Shown one piece after another: positions 24,540 to 32,037 of a DNA stretch of 32,037 nucleotides (the first letter of the stretch is position 1; every line of letters starts with the position of its first letter). The position numbers were made by a program, and so were the translations under genes. The DNA is taken from contig NZ_JAMZGM010000046.1 in NCBI RefSeq assembly GCF_024158605.1, forward strand, positions 1 to 32,037. The letters run 5' to 3'. The notes under the pieces are model-generated. The model was not told where the DNA came from and did no database searches. It was given only the letters and a program-made list of their open reading frames with translations. The DNA is from Sebaldella sp. S0638 (GTDB lineage: Bacteria; Fusobacteriota; Fusobacteriia; Fusobacteriales; Leptotrichiaceae).

Positions 24540-27500
24540 TTAAAATACTGCCTTTAAAGTTACTCCTGCTCTGTAATCATCCTCTTTATCATTTCCTGTT
24601 GAGTATTCTCCTGTCAGGAATATTCCGTATCTGTCTTCTACTTCTACTCCTATCGCTGCCCTTGTTCTAAATGTCCCTTTTTCATCTTCCGGCTTTGATA
24701 ACTTATGATAACCATCTTCTATGGCTATTAATCTCGCCTTCTCTCTTTCATTCAGGTCTGCAAGCTCATATTCATACGCAAGATCAAGTGTCCCTTTCAG
24801 CTGCCATGCTGTTTTTGATCCTAAAGGCAATGCTCCTTTTAGTTCCACTCCTGCTCTCGGCTTTGCACTCCATGCATCATTTCCTTCCACTTCCAATGTT
24901 TCAAGACCTTTCTCCTCAAATGACGGTCTTGTCACATACATTGCTTTAAATGCTCCATAAGGCATTATACTTGCTTTTTTTCCCAGTCCGAATTTCTTGC
25001 CCAGTATATTGTCACTTGTTATACTGTATGTTTCATATGTACCATTCATTTCTGATCTTTCCAGCGGTGAAGGCCAGTCTATGTTTCTGTCCACATTATG
25101 GATACTTGCTCTTCCTGTCAGATCATTTCTTACTTCCCAGCCGTTTGTCTGATACTTGTTATGTACTCCTAACTGGATTGTGTCTACCCATTCTTCACTT
25201 TCATTTCCGTCTTTAAATTCAAATCCTGTGTGAACATATCCTAATGAATACCCGAATGTATGTTTATATGTTCTTTCCACTTCCCTTAGTGCCAGTACTC
25301 CTGCTGTTGTATAATCATAACCAACAACTCCGTCTGTTTCTTCTTTATTCTTTCCTTTTCCTGCTATTATACTTATCTTTACATTTTCTTTTGTGTTATT
25401 AGTTGAATCCTGCAATAAATGCAGTGAATCTTCAAATGCTTTTGCTATATCATATTCTCTTTGATTTATGTTAGCATATACATTTCCTGCAAGACTTGCC
25501 ATTATCTGTCTGAATTCCGGTTCATTTGTTATGTATGCTGTTTTATTGTAGATTTTCACCGCATCTCCTGTTGCACTCAGATAATTATTTTCCAGTGCTG
25601 TTCCAAAATCTTCAAACCATAATCCGTCTGTAAAGTCTGTAAATGCTTTTCTTGACATATATACATCTGCTCCCGCTGAAGTAGCTTTTGGTGTAGCTTC
25701 CCATAATAATGAACCGCTTACAAAGTCATACTGTCCTGATGATGCATTTATTAACCCTTCCAGTTTATAGACATCTGCTATTGTTCCGTCAGAGAACCCC
25801 GGAAGTATTACTATCGGCTTTGATGTCAGAACTTCATCTGCTATTATTGAAGTTCCTGATAATTCAAAATCATAATTAGGGTCTGATGACGGCTGAGCTG
25901 TAGTAGGATCTGGCTTTATCATTACCTGTACACCGTCTAATGCCAATACTCCGTTTGATTTTATGATTCCAGCATTTATCAGTGCAGGCAGTGTATGAAC
26001 ACTTCCTAACGAGCTTATTACATTAGCTGTAGTACCTCCGTTTATAGTTGCTGTTCCTGTTCCTACACTATGTGCCGTATCATCCGGATCTGACGATACA
26101 AATATCTTACTGTTCAATCCCGATATATTAATTGTTCCTGTATTTGTTATTACTGTTCCTAGATTACCATACATACCTATTGCATCGTTACCTGTTATAT
26201 TAATAGTACCGTGATTTATTATCTGTGATCCTGCTCCTTTTCCTGCCATTCCTATTGTGTTATCACCTGATACATTTATAAATCCGCCGGCTTCATTTGT
26301 TATTATTCCGTTTTCCGTATACATACCTGTTGAATAATCACCTGTAGTTGTTACAGTACCAAAGTTGCTTGCTGACCCGCCTTTGGCCACTATTCCGTAT
26401 CCGCCGTAACCTGCTGATATATTTCCGCTTACATGGTTTACAATTGCAGCATTTTCTCCGTATATTCCCACAGAATACTTGCTGTTCTGCACATCTACAT
26501 TTGTTGTTCCTGCCACGAATACAATATCCGAGTCACCCACTGCTACTGTTCCGAAGTTATCTACAGTTCCTCCGTAATTATATATCCCTACGTTATTATT
26601 TCCTGTTGTTCCTAAAATGATACCTCCGGCGTTATTCGTCATAGCAGCCCCGCCTATTTTACTTGCAGGGTCTTGTGCCATATAGAATCCTACATTATCT
26701 GATCCTGACATTATGAGAGTTCCGTCATTTGTCACTGTAGTTCCTTCTGTACTGTACATATATACTGAATCAGTTCCTATACTGCTGTTTGTTCCTGTTC
26801 CGTTTGTGAATGTACCGCCTTTTAGTATGAAACCGTAGTTGCTGTTTCCTATGTTAAGATTAGTTGAATTCGTTACTGCTGAATATACTCCGTATACTGC
26901 TACTGCATTTGGAGACCCCATATTAAATACAGATCCTGTATTCAGATTAACTGTTCCTCCTGTGGAATATATTCCTACTCCAGAATCACCTACATGATGT
27001 ACAGCTGTGGCATTACTGTTAACAATTCCCTGATTATTATAGATACCAATTGAATTTATTCCTGATATTACAGTTCCTGCATTTGTTACTGTACTTCCGG
27101 CTACAGCACTGTATATTCCTATGCTTGGATCAGAAGTATTTGATGAGTCTCCGACTTTTACCAATGCTCCAAAATTATTATCTATTGAATGATTATTAGC
27201 ACCGATAACATAAATACCTATTGATTTATCACCTGTTAAATCAATATTTCCGTCATTAATTATCTGCATTATGCTTGCTGCATTATTATCAGCATATATT
27301 CCTATTGTTCCTGTACCTGTACTTATTATATTTCCTGATGACATATTATGCGCCATTGTACCATCTTTTAGATATATTCCCTGTGAACCTGTTCCTACTG
27401 TTATCGTTCCGTCATTTAAAACAAATGAACCTGCTCCTGAGGTCATCAAACCTGCTGATGCATTTCCTGCTGTTATTGAATTTTTGTTACTTAATCTGGA

Positions 27501-30500
27501 ACCATTTTTTCCATATAAGCCTACAGAACTATCGCCCAAAATTATAACTCCGTTATTTTCAGCATCTGTCCCTGGGGTCATTCCTGCCGGCAGAGCTCCG
27601 GCATACTGTCCGTCCAGTGCCACTGCTGCCACATTTGTTGCTCCTGATGCTGCTGTTATATTTGAACCATTCAGGTATATTGCGGAATTTGTTCCTGTTA
27701 CCAATGTTCCGTTTGATGCCAGACTGCTGGTTCCTGTGTATTCAAATACTCCGCCTGCTATATTACCAAGCGTGTATGTAGAACCGGGTGCTACGCTCAG
27801 TACATTGAAATTATTTGATACTGTTCCGCTTGTATTCATATTAAATAAAACTACATTTTGTCCAGAAATGTTAATATTCCCAGTTCCCGTGAAACTTGTA
27901 TTGCCGTCCAGATAAATCCCTAATGCATTATCGCCATTCAGGTTTATCGTTGTTCCTGTTAGTGTAACGCTGCTATCTTTTCCATAAAGAGCAATTCCAT
28001 TTTTACCTACTGTTATTGTAGACCCTGCATCTGTTATTGTTCCTTTATCCACAAATACTCCCACTGCATTTTCAGAAGCTCCCATATCTACTGTTCCGCT
28101 CGCTAAGTTTATTGTTGAATCTGTTAAAATTCCTGTACTGTTATTATTTGCATATATTCCTATGGCATTGCTTGAAGTCCCTGCCTGTATCAAACCATTG
28201 TTTGTTATGTCTATTTTCCCGTCTCCAAAACTCTGAGCCGTTCCTTGTTTATATCCTTCTGCATATATTCCTACACCTGAATTGGAAATTCTTATTGTTG
28301 AACCAGCCTGATTATCTATTAGTGAGCCGTTTGCTCCATATATTCCTATAGCATTATTTCCATTCATGTTTATTAGACTTGAAGCGGTATTTCTTATCTC
28401 TCCGTAGCTGGCATACATTCCTACAGATCCTGCCCCGTTCAGTGTTATATTTCCTCCAATATTCGTCAATGATACAGTATTTCTCGCAAGTGAAAGTCCT
28501 CCGGTATCAAGACCATTTTCCTGCCCCATTGCTACCTGTCCCGAATCATTTCCTGTTATACTCTGACCAGTATTAGTTATGCTTGAAGTTGCTATCTCCA
28601 GATTATTATAAGCATCTCCTGTATTATCAAGGTTTATTCCCTGATTTATATTTAAAAGACTTTTATACATCATATATGTCTTATAGTCTGTTCCATTTAC
28701 TGTGGGTCCTCCTGGTATACTTCCGAGAGGAGTTGAAGTAGTGCTTAGATCTATTGATACGTTATCCACTATGAATAATCTGGAACCTGAATCCATTGTT
28801 AATGTCAGATTTCCTGCTGTTCCATTAAATGTACTTGCAAAATACGCACTTAAATCTGATACTGATAGTGTCGGCAGAACACCTGTCCCTGTATAATAAA
28901 AGGCTGTTCCTCTGTTACTTGAATTCGTACCGCCCTTTATTGTAGATGACACATTTGTTAAATCAAAAGTACCGCCGTTTTCACTATAAAATAATAATGA
29001 TCCCTGCCCTGTTTCAGTAGTTACATTATTTAACTTTATCATTCCTGTTAATCCCTTAGAATAAAGATTAAAAGCTTTATCAAGAGTTTTTATACTCCCG
29101 CCAGTTATATCTATCACTCCTGTATCCGCAAACAAACCTGTAGATTCCTGTCCTGATACTTCTACTGATACATTTCCTGTTGATGTAAAAGTAGAACCTG
29201 TACCTATTACTGCTACTCCCACAGAACCTATTTTCTTGACACCATCATCATATACTCCGCCGCTTACTGTTGTATTTCCTGTGTTCGTAATATTAGCACC
29301 ATTATTTGCTATGTAAGCTATCGAAGCATTTCCATCTACTGTTACAGCACTTGCATTTGATATTATTGCATTATTATTCGCAAATATTCCCAGCTGGTTA
29401 TTACCGTTTTCAGCCTTTAACGTGGTATTAGCACCTATTGTTATTTTTGAATTACCTCCGTCTGCTGCAATTAAAATATTCCCTATTCCTCCGTCACTGA
29501 CTATGCTGTTATTTTTAGCATTATTGTCTAAAGTTACCTCTCCTCTGGTTACAACCAGACCCATTCCTGACTTAGAATACTGGTCTAATTTAATATCATA
29601 ATCGTCGAATGTCAAAGAATAAGCCGGCGCATTATAATTAACAAAAATCCCTATAACTTCGTCAACATAATCCGAACTGTTACTTCCCAGATTTCCTGTA
29701 GAAGCGGCAATATTTTTCGTATTCCCTATATTAAGTTTTATTACAGAATTTCTAAAATCAAAGTGTGGATTTAATACTTGAATTCCTACTGATTCATCCC
29801 CATTTATGTTCAATGGATTATTTAGTATTATTTGTGAATTCCCATAATTAAAATATCCTGTTCCGTATGTATCATAAGTGGCTGTTACATCTGTACCACG
29901 GTAATCCACCTTTTGATTTAATGCTACTCCATAACTCTGAGCTCCATTTAGTGATATAGTACCATCATTAGTAAATACAGTACCTCCATTTGCACCATTT
30001 CCCGGTGTGGCATAATTAGCCAGTATATCTCCTGTACCATTTGTTGTTATTGATCCTGTTGCTGTATTTGTAAAATAAAAATATCTGTTGTATCTGGCCA
30101 TTCCTGCTGTATCATCATTTATTGTTGTAAATATTACTCTTTGATAAGGTGTAAGTCCTGTATATGTGGTTCCTTGACTTGTCGTAGCTGTTGTACTTGC
30201 ATCGGCTATTACTGTTCCATTATTTATCATACCTGAACCTGTTGTATAACTCGAATGTGATTGAACTCCGTATAATATAATTTTTTGCCCTGACATATTT
30301 ATTTTAGTATCTGCATCCAGTATCCACAAAGAATCTTCCGTATTAAAGTTATGAGCATCAGTATGAAACAGCATTAAATAAGCAGACGGCTTATTACCTA
30401 CACCTATAAAATTCATAGTCATATTCTCTATATCTATAGGATGGCTCCCTACCAGTTTCATTACAGCATGTGTCGAAGTTTGGTTCGTCCAGTCAAAATT

Positions 30501-31382
30501 TTGTATCCCGTTATTTGTAGCTGTATGCCCTGTACCAGTGTATCCTGTTGCCTGTGTATCATGTATACTCAAATCGAATCTCTGCGCTGCTGCTGTTGAT
30601 GTACTCACAGCATCAAGAGTTCCGCCGCTTGCCTGACCTACTAGTTTCTGTTGTGCTATTGGTGCCACAGAACCATTTTGTGTTATCCATTGAGAATCTC
30701 CATTTCCTGATCCCGGAAATGCAAGCGATATACTAACAGGTGATGGTGCTGCTACTGTGGGAATACTAGGGCTAATAGGCTGAAACTCTATTGGATTTAC
30801 CTGTGGAATTGATATTCCCGTAGGCGGAGTAACACTTATAACATTGGGATTAACATTTATTTCATTTACCGGAGATAAATTCAGATTCAATACATCTTTC
30901 GTCATCCCCTTCAAAGGAATACTAACCCCTAAATTTATATCCTTAGGCTGCTGCAAAGGCTGATAAGGTTTCCCTGACATTCCGCTGATACCTCCGCCTG
31001 TTGTTACATAATTACCGTTTACATCGTAATACCCCGTCACCTTTGAATGATATACCGCATTTTCTTTGGAATTATCCACTCCCTCATTATATTCTTCATA
31101 AAATCCCGTAAAAAATACCTGCCATTCCAGATATTCAGGTTTTACTATATAATCTCCCTGTAAATACAGGTCTTTTAATTCTTTATTTTTTTGATTGAGT
31201 ATTCTTTCTATTGTTTGATAGGTCTTTTCGCTTGAATTACCTTTTTCTATATTTTTCACTATACTGTTATACATTCTTTCATACTTTACAGGTGCCGCTG
31301 ATGCTGATGCCCCTTCTGCATGAGATGCCAGTATTGCATTTAGTGCCAGAAATGATACTAATAGTTTTTTATTTCTTTTCAT
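24540..31382 (-). CDS. Giant type Va autotransporter, RadD-operon-like
   Basis: A 2280-residue surface protein. ATG 31380-31382 follows GGGAGGAATA. Residues 1-23 are a signal peptide (LLVSFLALNAILASHAEG). Residues ~32-100 are a helical segment (YERMYNSIVKNIEKGN to YLEWQVFFTGFYEEYN) found in fusobacterial autotransporters. Residues ~165-240 are Pro-rich. A long beta-helical passenger follows; at ~980-1740 it carries about 25 spaced copies of a G-(I/M/V/L)-Y...G...N.G motif such as IGIYGANGSLIDN and VGIYNYGGTVDN, roughly one per 30 residues. A linker helix (INQREYDIAKAFEDSLHLLQ) leads to the beta-barrel (~2010-2280), which ends in VTLKAVF with the terminal Phe. I see no cysteine in the whole protein. 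It is the third gene of an operon with two small secreted proteins. Adhesion is inferred. Confidence 0.9.
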   Translation of the reverse strand: MKRNKKLLVSFLALNAILASHAEGASASAAPVKYERMYNSIVKNIEKGNSSEKTYQTIERILNQKNKELKDLYLQGDYIVKPEYLEWQVFFTGFYEEYNEGVDNSKENAVYHSKVTGYYDVNGNYVTTGGGISGMSGKPYQPLQQPKDINLGVSIPLKGMTKDVLNLNLSPVNEINVNPNVISVTPPTGISIPQVNPIEFQPISPSIPTVAAPSPVSISLAFPGSGNGDSQWITQNGSVAPIAQQKLVGQASGGTLDAVSTSTAAAQRFDLSIHDTQATGYTGTGHTATNNGIQNFDWTNQTSTHAVMKLVGSHPIDIENMTMNFIGVGNKPSAYLMLFHTDAHNFNTEDSLWILDADTKINMSGQKIILYGVQSHSSYTTGSGMINNGTVIADASTTATTSQGTTYTGLTPYQRVIFTTINDDTAGMARYNRYFYFTNTATGSITTNGTGDILANYATPGNGANGGTVFTNDGTISLNGAQSYGVALNQKVDYRGTDVTATYDTYGTGYFNYGNSQIILNNPLNINGDESVGIQVLNPHFDFRNSVIKLNIGNTKNIAASTGNLGSNSSDYVDEVIGIFVNYNAPAYSLTFDDYDIKLDQYSKSGMGLVVTRGEVTLDNNAKNNSIVSDGGIGNILIAADGGNSKITIGANTTLKAENGNNQLGIFANNNAIISNASAVTVDGNASIAYIANNGANITNTGNTTVSGGVYDDGVKKIGSVGVAVIGTGSTFTSTGNVSVEVSGQESTGLFADTGVIDITGGSIKTLDKAFNLYSKGLTGMIKLNNVTTETGQGSLLFYSENGGTFDLTNVSSTIKGGTNSSNRGTAFYYTGTGVLPTLSVSDLSAYFASTFNGTAGNLTLTMDSGSRLFIVDNVSIDLSTTSTPLGSIPGGPTVNGTDYKTYMMYKSLLNINQGINLDNTGDAYNNLEIATSSITNTGQSITGNDSGQVAMGQENGLDTGGLSLARNTVSLTNIGGNITLNGAGSVGMYASYGEIRNTASSLINMNGNNAIGIYGANGSLIDNQAGSTIRISNSGVGIYAEGYKQGTAQSFGDGKIDITNNGLIQAGTSSNAIGIYANNNSTGILTDSTINLASGTVDMGASENAVGVFVDKGTITDAGSTITVGKNGIALYGKDSSVTLTGTTINLNGDNALGIYLDGNTSFTGTGNINISGQNVVLFNMNTSGTVSNNFNVLSVAPGSTYTLGNIAGGVFEYTGTSSLASNGTLVTGTNSAIYLNGSNITAASGATNVAAVALDGQYAGALPAGMTPGTDAENNGVIILGDSSVGLYGKNGSRLSNKNSITAGNASAGLMTSGAGSFVLNDGTITVGTGSQGIYLKDGTMAHNMSSGNIISTGTGTIGIYADNNAASIMQIINDGNIDLTGDKSIGIYVIGANNHSIDNNFGALVKVGDSSNTSDPSIGIYSAVAGSTVTNAGTVISGINSIGIYNNQGIVNSNATAVHHVGDSGVGIYSTGGTVNLNTGSVFNMGSPNAVAVYGVYSAVTNSTNLNIGNSNYGFILKGGTFTNGTGTNSSIGTDSVYMYSTEGTTVTNDGTLIMSGSDNVGFYMAQDPASKIGGAAMTNNAGGIILGTTGNNNVGIYNYGGTVDNFGTVAVGDSDIVFVAGTTNVDVQNSKYSVGIYGENAAIVNHVSGNISAGYGGYGIVAKGGSASNFGTVTTTGDYSTGMYTENGIITNEAGGFINVSGDNTIGMAGKGAGSQIINHGTINITGNDAIGMYGNLGTVITNTGTINISGLNSKIFVSSDPDDTAHSVGTGTATINGGTTANVISSLGSVHTLPALINAGIIKSNGVLALDGVQVMIKPDPTTAQPSSDPNYDFELSGTSIIADEVLTSKPIVILPGFSDGTIADVYKLEGLINASSGQYDFVSGSLLWEATPKATSAGADVYMSRKAFTDFTDGLWFEDFGTALENNYLSATGDAVKIYNKTAYITNEPEFRQIMASLAGNVYANINQREYDIAKAFEDSLHLLQDSTNNTKENVKISIIAGKGKNKEETDGVVGYDYTTAGVLALREVERTYKHTFGYSLGYVHTGFEFKDGNESEEWVDTIQLGVHNKYQTNGWEVRNDLTGRASIHNVDRNIDWPSPLERSEMNGTYETYSITSDNILGKKFGLGKKASIMPYGAFKAMYVTRPSFEEKGLETLEVEGNDAWSAKPRAGVELKGALPLGSKTAWQLKGTLDLAYEYELADLNEREKARLIAIEDGYHKLSKPEDEKGTFRTRAAIGVEVEDRYGIFLTGEYSTGNDKEDDYRAGVTLKAVF

Positions 31383-31398
31383 TATTCCTCCCTGTTTT

Positions 31399-31665
31399 TT
31401 ATCTTATATTATTTGCCGCTTTATACTGCTCTATTCTAAATAACAAATCTTCTATTTCCTGTATTTCGTTTACTTTTTTATCTATCTGTTTATCTACTTT
31501 TATTAATTCTTTTTCCAGTCTCTGACCGCTGTTCAGATGCTTTCTGAGATTAGTCCATTTTCCTCTTGCTCCTTCTCTCAGTTCTCTTCTGTATTCATAA
31601 GTCGGTGCTGAATAAAGCATCGTTCCAAGAGCTGTTAAAAATAATAATATTACTGTTTTTTTCAT
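31399..31665 (-). CDS. Small secreted coiled-coil protein, RadD-operon type
   Basis: An 88-residue precursor. ATG 31663-31665 follows AAGGAGGGAAA. Residues 1-20 are a signal peptide (MKKTVILLFLTALGTMLYSA). The mature part is all helical and charged with heptad-like spacing (LEKELIKVDKQIDKKVNEIQ to LFRIEQYKAANN), so a coiled coil like the FadA-type and RadA/B/C-type small proteins of fusobacteria. It ends 16 bases before the autotransporter start, so co-transcription is expected. A periplasmic or surface helper for the autotransporter is inferred. Confidence 0.75.
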   Translation of the reverse strand: MKKTVILLFLTALGTMLYSAPTYEYRRELREGARGKWTNLRKHLNSGQRLEKELIKVDKQIDKKVNEIQEIEDLLFRIEQYKAANNIR

Positions 31666-31682
31666 TTTCCCTCCTTAAAATG

Positions 31683-31961
31683 CTATCTTTTTCTCATTCT
31701 GTTAATTTCATCAGGCATTAATTCCTCTTCCTCTGCTTTTATTCTATCCAGCATTGTATACCAATAACCCCTTCTTTCAGGTAGTTTTACATATACAGAT
31801 TCCTGTCCCCTTCTCAGAGCTTTCTCATATGACGAATAAACCCCGTCCTGATCATAATCCTTTGTTATACTGTCTTCTAAAGATTTCTCCACTTTTATTT
31901 CTTCACTATAAACCGCAAATGACAATGTAAGCAGTGAAAAAATCAAAATTATTTTTCTCAT
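31683..31961 (-). CDS. Small secreted protein, first gene of the autotransporter operon
   Basis: A 92-residue precursor. ATG 31959-31961 follows AAGGAGG. Residues 1-19 are a signal peptide (MRKIILIFSLLTLSFAVYSE); no lipobox cysteine. The mature part is charged and includes a DYDQDGVYSSYEKALRRGQE segment whose D-x-D-x-D-G beginning resembles a calcium-binding dockerin/EF-hand loop, then VYVKLPERRGYWYTMLDR and a basic end. It is 17 bases upstream of the coiled-coil gene. A family is not recognised, but the position matches the small upstream genes of fusobacterial radD operons. Confidence 0.7.
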   Translation of the reverse strand: MRKIILIFSLLTLSFAVYSEEIKVEKSLEDSITKDYDQDGVYSSYEKALRRGQESVYVKLPERRGYWYTMLDRIKAEEEELMPDEINRMRKR

Positions 31962-31985
31962 TCTACCTCCTTGTATAATATGTTT

Positions 31986-32011
31986 GTAGTTAAAAAAGCT
32001 AAATTAACTAC
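31986..32011. promoter_or_regulatory. Inverted repeat upstream of the autotransporter operon
   Basis: GTAGTTAA (31986-31993) / TTAACTAC (32004-32011), a perfect 8-bp inverted repeat around a 10-base spacer, 25 bases upstream of the operon's first start codon. It may be an operator or a weak AT-rich terminator of a gene beyond the window. The operon promoter is probably at or beyond the window edge. Confidence 0.4.
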
Positions 32012-32037
32012 TTAAAATCTTTGTTACTTTATGTAAT

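Noticed and set aside
24671-28896. Plus-strand open frames up to 214 codons inside the autotransporter gene
   Set aside because: Pro/Leu/Val-rich antisense readings of the repeat region; no SD and no family pattern.
24540-31382. CRISPR-like or tandem DNA repeat array
   Set aside because: The regular motif is at protein level (G-I-Y units) with variable DNA and spacing; there are no identical direct repeats.
31974-31980. TATTAT as a -10 box for the autotransporter operon
   Set aside because: Transcription would begin inside the SD of the first gene, leaving no ribosome binding site.

Overview
The window is AT-rich and looks like a chromosomal segment of a Gram-negative anaerobe of the Fusobacteriota, most likely Leptotrichiaceae (Sebaldella- or Leptotrichia-like). 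This rests on a giant CdiA/filamentous haemagglutinin, a giant autotransporter preceded by small secreted coiled-coil proteins (the layout of the fusobacterial RadD operon), a chromosomal plasmid-type Rep protein, A/T-rich codon use and strong AGGAGG ribosome binding sites. The species is inferred, not proven.

Left block (1-10.9 kb, minus strand): a contact-dependent-inhibition style locus. A 2891-residue CdiA-like exoprotein ends in a compact C-terminal toxin domain. A 129-codon probable immunity gene follows 12 bases later. Beyond it lies an orphan, displaced toxin module broken by an in-frame TAG, then a 68-codon probable second immunity gene whose reading also continues for nine codons past a TAG. 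No CdiB/TpsB transporter is present. Upstream are an unrecognised 209-residue protein with a terminator-like leader hairpin and a small ORF relic.

Middle block (10.9-22.2 kb): housekeeping and metabolism. It holds an outer-membrane beta-barrel protein, a SAM methyltransferase, an AGCS sodium:amino-acid symporter, an aldo-keto reductase of the YghZ/Gpr type, a ROK-regulator/PHP-phosphoesterase operon, a divergent Cof-type HAD phosphatase, a glucose-family PTS IICB permease, and a Rep_3-like initiator protein. The ROK promoter carries a 16-bp perfect inverted repeat, spaced by 5 nt, just downstream of its -10 box.

Right block (22.2-32.0 kb): a possible unannotated small transcript on the minus strand (good promoter, SD, 24-codon peptide with seven consecutive Asn codons, hairpin, terminator). 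Next come an HxlR regulator with a palindrome on its own -10 box, followed by a small dimeric alpha/beta-barrel-type protein, then a TetR regulator. The end is a three-gene minus-strand operon of two small secreted proteins and a 2280-residue autotransporter with about 25 G-(I/M/V)-Y repeats.

The two large surface systems (CdiA and the autotransporter) suggest a cell engaged in contact, adhesion and competition. The ROK/PHP/HAD/PtsG group suggests sugar uptake and sugar-phosphate handling. No tRNA, rRNA, CRISPR array or insertion sequence was seen.
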